From assembly GCA_022072025.1 (NCBI GenBank), contig JAJVIP010000002.1, positions 531,194-595,193 of the forward strand: DNA of 64,000 bases. The letters are read 5' to 3'. The DNA comes from Elusimicrobiota bacterium (lineage in GTDB: Bacteria; Elusimicrobiota; Elusimicrobia; F11). Of this stretch, positions 1-6,714 are shown one piece after another (the stretch's first letter is position 1; the number at the start of each line of letters is the position of its first letter). The notes beneath the pieces were generated by a model. It did not search any database and was not told the DNA's origin. It was given only the letters and a program-made list of their open reading frames with translations. The translations under genes were made by a program, and so were the position numbers.

Positions 1-177
1 ACAGTTTCAAAGGATGGTCAAGTGACAGACATAAAAGTGGAAAAACCGTCCAATAATTCTTTTTATGACAATGTGGCTTTGAGAGCGGTGCGGAACTCGT
101 CGCCGCTTCCGCCACTGCCGGCGAGTTTTTCAAAATCCAGTCAACGTTTCAGAATTAAATTTCGTTTATTAGAGTAA
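1..177 (+). CDS. TonB-like protein, C-terminal fragment (5' end outside window)
   Basis: An open frame runs from base 1 to a TAA at 175-177 (58 residues visible). It reads like the C-terminal domain of TonB/TolA-type energy transducers: 'VSKDGQVTDIKVEKPS' is the usual strand-turn-strand, followed by a helix with 'NVALRAVRNSSPLPPLP', where the proline pair is typical, and a last strand 'FRIKFRLLE'. TonB links the inner-membrane proton motive force to outer-membrane receptors, and this domain acts in the periplasm. The N-terminal membrane anchor and proline-rich spacer are outside the window, so fusion partners cannot be judged. It stops 4 bases before the next gene and is probably co-transcribed with it. 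Confidence 0.72.
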   Translation, partial: TVSKDGQVTDIKVEKPSNNSFYDNVALRAVRNSSPLPPLPASFSKSSQRFRIKFRLLE

Positions 178-181
178 TCCC

Positions 182-1213
182 ATGAAAATTTTACTTATTC
201 AGCTGCGTCGCATTGGAGACATCTTGTTAACTGGCCCGACCGCCGTTTATTTGAGAAATATATTTCCTGAGTCCGAAATTCATATTCTGACAGAACCCGC
301 GGGGATCCCGGTCATGGAAACAAATCCTTCTATTGATCGCGTTATGATCTACGACAAAAATCATCCCTGGAGAATGATTCGTATGATTCGTTCAGGAAAA
401 TATGATGTGGTGTTTGATTTTATGAACAATCCTCGGACAGGTCTTTTAACACTTCTCAGTGGCGCCCGTTGGAAAGTGGGATGGAGCCACCCGGTTCGTA
501 AAATATTTTATCAATGTGCTGTCCCTATCCCGGACTATCCTGAATATGTCCCTTTACGAAAAATTCGAATGGTCAGAGCATGGTTGGCTAAAATCGGAAA
601 ACCCAATCCAGAACCTCAGATGCTATTGCCACAGATTAAAACCACAGCTGAGGATGAGTTGTTTGCTGATCAATGGATGGCCAAAGAAGCCTTAAAACCT
701 CTTCAATTTGTGGTCATGGCGCCCGCCAGCCGATACGCGGTTCGCTCTTGGAGAAAAGAGGGTTATCGAAAGGTGGCTTTATCACTAATGAAGGATTTTG
801 GTAAACGTGTTTTTATTGCCTGGGGCCCGGGAGAGGAAGATTTCGTGGAAGAAATTAGAAAGGGGGAAGGCGAGGCCATTGGTAAATTGCCCCAAACCAG
901 TCTTCGTGAAATGGCGGCAATTTTTGCGCGGGCCTCCTTGGTCTTAACAGTTGATTGCGGCTCGATGCACACGGCCGTTTCAATGGGGACCCCGACCGTG
1001 ACGCTTTACGGTCCTACGAGGCCCATAGATTGGAACCCGTCACTTTCTAATCTGGGAACCCGCGACGTGCCGGTTAATGTTCCAGATTTGGAATGTTTGG
1101 GTTGCCATCTGCATGAATGCAAGATCGGCCATATGTGCATGAATAATTTGACGGAGGAAAGAGTTTTAGAAGCCTGCAAGAAAATATTGTCAAAAGAGGA
1201 AATAAAAATATGA
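182..1213 (+). CDS. Glycosyltransferase family 9 (heptosyltransferase-like)
   Basis: A 343-residue GT-B enzyme of family GT9, the family of ADP-heptose:LPS heptosyltransferases WaaC, WaaF and WaaQ, which act on the cytoplasmic face of the inner membrane during LPS core assembly. Seen here: the N-terminal 'RRIGDILLTGPTA' loop that follows the first strand, and the C-terminal donor-site segment 'TVDCGSMHTAVSMGTPTVTL' near residues 260-280, followed by 'YGPTRP'. A cysteine-rich tail ('ECLGCHLHECKIGHMCM') is common in this family. The acceptor and exact sugar cannot be read from sequence, so no waa symbol is given. No clear ribosome binding site precedes the ATG. The stop overlaps the next start as ATGA, so the two genes are translationally coupled. 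Confidence 0.88.
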   Translation: MKILLIQLRRIGDILLTGPTAVYLRNIFPESEIHILTEPAGIPVMETNPSIDRVMIYDKNHPWRMIRMIRSGKYDVVFDFMNNPRTGLLTLLSGARWKVGWSHPVRKIFYQCAVPIPDYPEYVPLRKIRMVRAWLAKIGKPNPEPQMLLPQIKTTAEDELFADQWMAKEALKPLQFVVMAPASRYAVRSWRKEGYRKVALSLMKDFGKRVFIAWGPGEEDFVEEIRKGEGEAIGKLPQTSLREMAAIFARASLVLTVDCGSMHTAVSMGTPTVTLYGPTRPIDWNPSLSNLGTRDVPVNVPDLECLGCHLHECKIGHMCMNNLTEERVLEACKKILSKEEIKI

Positions 1214-1425
1214 CGGAATCGAATCGGAAATTAGGAGCTTTGGTGGCCCATTTATGTCAAACCAATATGGAGCTTTGGAAGGAGGAAGACAAAGCGCGAA
1301 TGAGCGATGACTTGCAGGTGGTTCAAGCCAAACGAAATATCGACAAACTAAATCAAAAGAGAAATGATTTGATTGAAAAGATCGACGATTATGTTCTTCA
1401 GGTTGTGAGAGGTCCGGAGAAATAG
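1210..1425 (+). CDS. DUF4254 protein, N-terminal half encoded as a separate gene
   Basis: 71 residues matching from memory the first half of DUF4254: the 'ALVAHLCQTNMELWKEEDKA' stretch (N, W and the E-D pair are family landmarks), followed by 'KRNIDKLNQKRNDLIEKIDD'. DUF4254 proteins are usually one chain of about 200 residues, have no known function and are often found beside GT9 glycosyltransferases, as here. In this window the chain ends at a TAG and the second half continues in another frame as its own gene starting one base later. The start has a good GAGGAA ribosome binding site. The chain is predicted to be helical and cytoplasmic, with no signal peptide. Confidence 0.7.
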   Translation: MTESNRKLGALVAHLCQTNMELWKEEDKARMSDDLQVVQAKRNIDKLNQKRNDLIEKIDDYVLQVVRGPEK

Positions 1426-1426
1426 C

Positions 1427-1693
1427 ATGGCTGAAACTGTGGGAAGTTTGGTCGATAAAATATCGATCATTGAATTGAAAATTTTTCATATGCAAAAACA
1501 GATCGATCGGAAAGACGCGAGTCCGGACCATCGCATGAAATGCGTTTCTCGGCTTGAAATCATGCACGAACAACGCAATGATCTGGTCAGTGAGTTGTCA
1601 GATTTGTTCGACGCGGTCCTTTTGGGTCAAAAAAAGATGAAAGTTTATCGGCAGTTTAAGATGTACAACGATCCGGCTTATCGAGCTTCTTGA
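1427..1693 (+). CDS. DUF4254 protein, C-terminal half encoded as a separate gene
   Basis: 88 residues that read as the second half of DUF4254: 'GSLVDKISIIELKIFHMQKQ' corresponds to the family's 'xxIDRLSILxLKIYHM' block, and the end 'KMKVYRQFKMYNDPAYRAS' is the typical family C-terminus. It lies in a different frame (+1) from the preceding half, begins one base after its stop, and has its own GGAGA ribosome binding site at about 1416-1420. This looks like two cooperating subunits rather than a sequencing error, although an error cannot be excluded. The two pieces total 159 residues, somewhat short for the family. Function is unknown. The neighbouring GT9 gene suggests a role in envelope glycan synthesis. 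Confidence 0.72.
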   Translation: MAETVGSLVDKISIIELKIFHMQKQIDRKDASPDHRMKCVSRLEIMHEQRNDLVSELSDLFDAVLLGQKKMKVYRQFKMYNDPAYRAS

Positions 1694-1699
1694 AAAAGT

Positions 1700-2230
1700 T
1701 TAACGAGACAACTCAGCCACGTGAGCTCTCGCTCGGTTCAATAAGTCATTGACTCCCTCTCCATCCCTGGGATAAATAGCCCAACCCACTCTGGCAAATA
1801 GGAGCGATGGATTCTGGGGCCATAAAAATTGTTGAAGAATATCGGTCCATCTGGATGTCAGGTCGTTGTAATGCCCTTGGCGAATGACATTTTGCGTGAG
1901 TGATACCAAACGCTGCGCGATGGTGTCGACTTTCGAGTGATCAACTGCATCGAATAAAAAACCCAAGCCATCCTGATAGACCCCCACATATTGGCTGGGA
2001 TGGACAGCCCGTCTGGCCGTGTTAAAGAGTTCCCTTAGAAATGAGTTGACCACGTGAGATGGACGCTTACTCCTGAATTCACCCATATTTTCTATTTTAA
2101 TCATGACGATAAAAAAAGGTTTTTTAAACTCAGCACTTTTCTGCATCGCCATTTGAATGCGCCCTATAAACTCTTGACCTGATATTTGACCACTGACTGA
2201 GACGGTCTTGTCTTGAACTTGATTGTTCAT
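1700..2230 (-). CDS. Degenerate GGDEF-domain protein
   Basis: 176 residues on the reverse strand, with no signal peptide or membrane segment. The fold pattern matches a GGDEF (diguanylate cyclase) domain: an early 'FIGRIQMAMQKSAEFKKPFF' helix-strand, a central 'YVGVYQDGLGFLFDA' in place of the active-site hairpin, and near the end 'ARVGWAIYPRDGEGVNDLLN', equivalent to the usual 'SIGIAxYPxDG..xxELLxxA'. The signature GGDEF/GGEEF is replaced by roughly QDGLGF, so cyclase activity is very unlikely. Such degenerate domains can bind c-di-GMP or GTP, or act as interaction modules (known for the family). It is the only reverse-strand gene in the window and diverges from the next genes across a 211-base intergenic region. 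Confidence 0.6.
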   Translation of the reverse strand: MNNQVQDKTVSVSGQISGQEFIGRIQMAMQKSAEFKKPFFIVMIKIENMGEFRSKRPSHVVNSFLRELFNTARRAVHPSQYVGVYQDGLGFLFDAVDHSKVDTIAQRLVSLTQNVIRQGHYNDLTSRWTDILQQFLWPQNPSLLFARVGWAIYPRDGEGVNDLLNRARAHVAELSR

Positions 2231-2441
2231 ATCAACCCCCCGACGATATATGAGATATTTATTATGACGTTGTAAGGTTCGTCGGTTGAGCTCTGTTGTT
2301 CATTCTTTATCTCACTACAGCGAGAAAAACAATGTGACAAATAGCATGGTTAATTCAGATTGATTTGTAGGACTGTTTGTATATCGCTGATTTATCACTT
2401 TGGTTTCACCTCAATTTTACGGGCTTTGATTAGGATGTAGT
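2231..2441. other. Divergent intergenic region
   Basis: 211 AT-rich bases between the reverse-strand GGDEF-like gene and the small forward ORF. It must carry promoters for both directions, but I could not pick a convincing -35/-10 pair on either strand. A run of six G (reverse-strand sense) lies just upstream of the reverse gene's start and may serve as its ribosome binding site. No hairpin, RNA gene or ORF was recognised. Confidence 0.5.
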
Positions 2442-2624
2442 ATGAATGCTTATGAAGCCAACTGGATTCTAGCCATGCAGCGACGCGATACGTCCATCCC
2501 AGAAAACCCATCTGAGGGAGAATTGATTTATACGTTGTTCCTATCTGATTTCATTAGAATTCCTCATGTCGACTATCGAAATCTGTCGGTGGTTGACGCT
2601 CAAATTCAGACTCTCTTTAATTAA
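2442..2624 (+). CDS. Small hypothetical protein (60 aa)
   Basis: A 60-codon frame beginning ATG with an AGGATG-type ribosome binding site about 8 bases upstream. The product has no signal peptide, membrane segment or cysteine and I do not recognise it. Composition is normal for a soluble protein (acidic residues, several aromatics) and the frame ends cleanly at TAA. It lies between the divergent promoter region and the large propeller protein gene, with 72 bases to the latter's likely start. It may be a real small gene or part of the leader of the downstream operon. No homologue can be named. Confidence 0.4.
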   Translation: MNAYEANWILAMQRRDTSIPENPSEGELIYTLFLSDFIRIPHVDYRNLSVVDAQIQTLFN

Positions 2625-2696
2625 ACCTTTCCCCTGTAAAATTCCTTCTTTTCATTCCAAGCTATGGACATTGTGTTTTATCCAAGGAGAATCCTC

Positions 2697-5600
2697 GTGC
2701 GATCCATAAACTTTTCTGTGTTAAAGTTATTTTTATTCATTTTAATTCGCTCATACGTTCAAGCTTATGACGATGTGAATCTTGAAAAGACCATTCCCTT
2801 GGTCGATAAAAAAGCTGCGCCGCATGTGCTTCGGCGGGACAGTCAAAATCGAATATGGATGATCAATAAAACAAACCAAAGTATAGAGTGCGTTGGTCAA
2901 GATGGTAAATCCCAGGTTGTTTTGATGCCTGTTAAAAACGCTTCCCTTGGATTTAAAAACCCTGTCGATTTTGGTTTCTTGTCCGATGGGTCTCTGTTGG
3001 TGGCAGACAAGGGATTCGCTCGTATCATAAAAATATCTCCGGAAAAAATATTGACCGAATCTTCAGTTAAAGAATGGAAAAAATTCAAAATCGTTCAATC
3101 CTTCGAATCTAAAGATGTGTCCGCTATGGCTGTTAGTCAGGATGATATTGTCGCCGTGGCGAATGAAGGTGAGGCCTCCCTTGCCATTTTCACCCCCGGT
3201 GGAATTCTTCTACATCGATTGTTCGCAACAGAAAAATATCCCATCAAAGAAGTAAAGGCGATGGCTTATTCACCCAATGGTATTTTGTGGGTTTTGGAAG
3301 CGGGGAAAGGGGTTTTGCATCGATTCTCTCCTGATCGAAGATGGTTGGGGGTTACGGAAGGTTTTGAATCTGCCCAAGGAATCGCGGTGGATGAATATGG
3401 ATATGCCTACATCACCATGGGTATCGGTCGATGGAAAGAAGTTTCTCCGGACGGAGTTCTTTCGGGGGTTTTTGGAACGAAGGGTAAAAATCCTGGTGAA
3501 TTGTTGGCGCCTTCAGGTGTGACAATGCAGGAGGGGACCTTGTGCGTGGCAGAGGCAGGGAACAAAAGAATTCAAATTTTCAAGGTCCGTAACAATGAAA
3601 AAAAGATCCGTCTATTTAAAGAACCGGCCGCCTATATCCAAGCCCAACACCAGGCTCAATGGCCCCATCCAATTTCCGACGGACTTTTTCTCCCATCTGG
3701 GGAGATGTTGTTTTTAAACAATGAAAAAGGAAAGTTTGACCGGGTGGACTCACATGGGGCCATCAAATCTACTTGGAGGAAAAAATCCAAGGGCGAGACG
3801 CGGATTGTTAAACCGCACAGCCTTGCGCTCGACGCAGAAAATAATATCTGGTTTTCAGATGAAGCGGACCATTCACTCAAATTGATATCCGATTCAGGTG
3901 AAATCACCAAGACTGTTGGACAAAAAGGAAAGAAAGAAGGCAGCCTCAAATCTCCTACTCATCTTGTTATTCGCAACGACGGATCATTTGTGGTCGTCGA
4001 CAAGGGGAATTCACGCGTTCAAGTTTTAACTCCCAATGGTTTGTTCTTATTCCAGGTTGGCTCCAATGGAAATAAAGAAGGCCAATTTTCATCCGTGGCA
4101 GGCGTTGCCGCAAACACAGACCTCATAGCGTTGTTAGACTCCAACCGGAAAGCGCTGATATTTTTCAACTCTTCAGGAAAATTTTCGTTTGAAATTGCCA
4201 ATAAAGAAGGAAAGGCTCCAACCTGGATCAATCCCGTTTCTCTGGCCACCGACACCGAGGGTCGTTTTTATATCTTAGATAAAGGCGCCAACCGTGTTCG
4301 AATTTTTAATAACAAAGGTCAATTTTTGGCGGATGTTTCAGTGATGGGGGATAAAATTAAATGTGGTCCTCAAAATAAAGTGCTTGTGTTGTCGGAAAAA
4401 GGTGTTTCACTTTATGCCTTTTATTTGATCCCACGTGCGTGTTTGAATGCAACGGCTTTTGAGGAAGCAGGAGAACTTCAAGTCGATTGGGAGTCCAATC
4501 CGGAGGCAACAGAATATGCCGTGTATCGAGCATCCAGTGCATTTTTTGTTCCTATCAGTAAAGTTAAAAAACCTCCCTTTTTTGACAGGGAGGCGATTCC
4601 TGGGATCCTTTTCACCTATGCTGTGGTGGGTGTGAATTCAAATGGCAATGAAGGCAACTGGGCTCTCACCAACTCCATAAAAGCCCCGAAGAGAAAGGAC
4701 GTCTCATTAATAAGTATTGAAAAAATAGATCTCAAGCCTGTTTTTACTGCTGCGTCTAAGTTTTATGTCACCAATCCCGTTGGAGAGATTTCGTTGCGTA
4801 ACAACGATGAAATCCCGTTTCGAAACGTTAAGGTATCTTTGGGTTTAAAAAAATATACCGACTATCCGACAGAAATCATTGTTTCAGAAATTGGGCCTGG
4901 TGAGGCCAAAACCACCCAAGTGACACTAACTTTTAATGATCAGATTTTTGAACTTACAGAAGACACACCAGTTCAAATGGATATACAAGTGTCATATTTT
5001 GAAGAGAACGAGGAAAAGAAGGTTTCTCAAAACGCTCCGATCACGTTGTATTCGCGCAACTCCATATCCTGGAATGATAAAGCACGGATATCTTCGTTCA
5101 TCACACCGAAAGATCCTCCAGTGGTTGAATTTACCCGCGCTGCCATTCGTGATCAAATGTTGCTCTTGAAAGGAGCCACTGTGGGGAAGCCGCTGGCGAA
5201 AGCCGCATTATTTTATGAAGCCATCAATGCATTGGGGGTGTCATATGCGCCAGACCCCAAGACCCCTTTTGATCAGGCTTCCCAGAAACCAGATTTGTTG
5301 GATTATGTTCAATTTCCTCGGGAAACTCTCCGGAGAAAAACAGGAGATTGCGACGATACCACCGCGCTTTTGGCTTCTCTTCTGGAAAGCGTGGGTGTAT
5401 CCGCCGCGTTGGTGGATATGCCAGGTCACGTTTTGTTGATGGCCAACACTGAAGAAACAGATATCAATGTATTGGGGTTGCCAGAAGAGCGGTTTGTCAA
5501 TTTTGAGGGAACTTATTGGGTCCCGATAGAAACGACAAAATTGGGCCAGGGTTTCCTGAAAGCATGGCAAGCGGGGATCGCCAAGGTGACGTCTGAGATG

Positions 5601-6170
5601 GGTAAAAATTCAGTTCAGTTTGCCCGAATTTCAAACGCCGCTTTAACTTACCCGCCAGTCACTTTGGTTGAAGTCGATAAAGAAGGGACTGTTTACCCAT
5701 CAGAAAAGGTTGGCAAGGTTTTTCCAGGTTTACTCAAAGATATGGAAATGGAACGCTATCAAGGAAAACTTAAAGAAATCAATGAACGCATAAAATTAAA
5801 TCCTGCCAATCGAATGCTTCATATCGAATTGGGATTAATCCATGTCGAAGGGAAAAACTTATCTGAGGGCAATAAGGTTTTTGTATCGCTTCTTAAAGAA
5901 GATGAACCTCTCGAAGTTCAAGCGGCGGCAAGAAACAATCTGGGTAATTTGGCCTATTTGGAAGGAAATTATAAAGACGCGAAAATCCATTACGAAAAAG
6001 CCCAAAGTTTGCAACCAGATGATGGCGGCATCTATGTGAACAAGGCCCGATTGGCTTGGAAAATGGGGGAGAAAGAATCCATCCAACCTTTTTTAGAAAA
6101 AGCCAAAGCATCTTTACCTGAGTGGCAAGAATTCGCGTCAGATATCCCAATTGAATATTTTCCCAAGTAA
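2697..6170 (+). CDS. Large exported NHL beta-propeller / FN3-like / transglutaminase-like / TPR protein
   Basis: The likely start is GTG at 2697, not the upstream in-frame ATG at 2664, because AAGGAGA at 2684-2690 is correctly spaced and the product then begins with a clean signal peptide (hydrophobic core 'VLKLFLFILI', cleavage after VQA). The mature chain is about 1,130 residues. Roughly residues 40-590 are repeated propeller blades of NHL/6-bladed type with motifs such as 'GSLLVADKGFARIIKIS' and 'GRFYILDKGANRVRIF'. Residues about 600-670 resemble a fibronectin type III fold. Around 860-915 lies a transglutaminase-like core with Cys885 in 'KTGDCDDTTALLASLL' and His911 in 'MPGHVLLMAN'. The last ~120 residues are TPR-like ('ARNNLGNLAYLEGNYKDAKI'). 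It probably acts in the periplasm or at the cell surface. The substrate is unknown. The next gene, 11 bases on, is also exported. Confidence 0.75.
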   Translation: MRSINFSVLKLFLFILIRSYVQAYDDVNLEKTIPLVDKKAAPHVLRRDSQNRIWMINKTNQSIECVGQDGKSQVVLMPVKNASLGFKNPVDFGFLSDGSLLVADKGFARIIKISPEKILTESSVKEWKKFKIVQSFESKDVSAMAVSQDDIVAVANEGEASLAIFTPGGILLHRLFATEKYPIKEVKAMAYSPNGILWVLEAGKGVLHRFSPDRRWLGVTEGFESAQGIAVDEYGYAYITMGIGRWKEVSPDGVLSGVFGTKGKNPGELLAPSGVTMQEGTLCVAEAGNKRIQIFKVRNNEKKIRLFKEPAAYIQAQHQAQWPHPISDGLFLPSGEMLFLNNEKGKFDRVDSHGAIKSTWRKKSKGETRIVKPHSLALDAENNIWFSDEADHSLKLISDSGEITKTVGQKGKKEGSLKSPTHLVIRNDGSFVVVDKGNSRVQVLTPNGLFLFQVGSNGNKEGQFSSVAGVAANTDLIALLDSNRKALIFFNSSGKFSFEIANKEGKAPTWINPVSLATDTEGRFYILDKGANRVRIFNNKGQFLADVSVMGDKIKCGPQNKVLVLSEKGVSLYAFYLIPRACLNATAFEEAGELQVDWESNPEATEYAVYRASSAFFVPISKVKKPPFFDREAIPGILFTYAVVGVNSNGNEGNWALTNSIKAPKRKDVSLISIEKIDLKPVFTAASKFYVTNPVGEISLRNNDEIPFRNVKVSLGLKKYTDYPTEIIVSEIGPGEAKTTQVTLTFNDQIFELTEDTPVQMDIQVSYFEENEEKKVSQNAPITLYSRNSISWNDKARISSFITPKDPPVVEFTRAAIRDQMLLLKGATVGKPLAKAALFYEAINALGVSYAPDPKTPFDQASQKPDLLDYVQFPRETLRRKTGDCDDTTALLASLLESVGVSAALVDMPGHVLLMANTEETDINVLGLPEERFVNFEGTYWVPIETTKLGQGFLKAWQAGIAKVTSEMGKNSVQFARISNAALTYPPVTLVEVDKEGTVYPSEKVGKVFPGLLKDMEMERYQGKLKEINERIKLNPANRMLHIELGLIHVEGKNLSEGNKVFVSLLKEDEPLEVQAAARNNLGNLAYLEGNYKDAKIHYEKAQSLQPDDGGIYVNKARLAWKMGEKESIQPFLEKAKASLPEWQEFASDIPIEYFPK

Positions 6171-6181
6171 GGAGGAATACC

Positions 6182-6664
6182 ATGAGAAAATATGCGCTGA
6201 TTGTTATGTCCCTGTTATGTTTTTCAGGAATGGCCTTTTCCGCTCAAAAGAAGAAAACAAAAACGGCCAAATCAAAACCCGTACCTCAATCCAGCGTAAA
6301 ACTTGAGGAAGTATCCACTGTAAAAAAGAAGTCAAATAACAAAGCCTTATTGGCATGGATCGAAAACCTCAAGAAACGAATTCATAAAACCAACGCCCAA
6401 TCGAAACAATTGGTGGCGGTCGCTGCTGTTCGAGGAACGGAGTCTATCGAAACACCCCCGTTGTATTGGAAAGGAAAAAAAGCAGAGGGGATGGTGGCCA
6501 TTGAAGAAGTTAAGGAATTTGAACAAGTGATTGAAACGGTAGAGAATGGAGATCCTGAAGTAGCGAAAGAACAATTGCGAAATTTCATCTCCTCCTATCC
6601 GAAAAGCAGTTTGTTGGCTGATGCTCAAGAAACCCTTAGCAAGATGGAAATCGAATCCCAATAA
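6182..6664 (+). CDS. Small exported lysine-rich protein with TPR-like C-terminus
   Basis: 160 residues with a strong AAGGAGG ribosome binding site overlapping the end of the previous gene. The N-terminus is a classical signal peptide (MRKYALIVMSLLCFSGMAFS, cleavage before AQKKK), followed by a basic, low-complexity linker. The last ~45 residues ('VENGDPEVAKEQLRNFIS', then 'YPKSSLLADAQETLSKM') match the helix-turn-helix of tetratricopeptide repeats as seen in YbgF/CpoB or BamD-like proteins. No lipobox cysteine is present. It is translationally close to the propeller/transglutaminase protein and is probably its partner, but the function is unknown. Confidence 0.62.
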   Translation: MRKYALIVMSLLCFSGMAFSAQKKKTKTAKSKPVPQSSVKLEEVSTVKKKSNNKALLAWIENLKKRIHKTNAQSKQLVAVAAVRGTESIETPPLYWKGKKAEGMVAIEEVKEFEQVIETVENGDPEVAKEQLRNFISSYPKSSLLADAQETLSKMEIESQ

Positions 6665-6696
6665 TCACAAGAAACTAGTCAGACCCCCCATTAACC

Positions 6697-6705
6697 TGCT
6701 ATGTT
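6697..6705 (+). promoter_or_regulatory. Possible extended -10 promoter element for metH
   Basis: TGCTATGTT fits an extended -10 (TG-N-TATGTT). The expected transcription start is around 6712, only about 3 bases before the metH ATG. This would explain the absence of any ribosome binding site there. No good -35 is visible. The call is tentative. Confidence 0.3.
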
Positions 6706-6714
6706 CCGCCTCCG

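Noticed and set aside
6665..6714. Cobalamin or SAM riboswitch before metH
   Set aside because: The spacer is only 50 bases and has no conserved riboswitch box, so there is no room for one.
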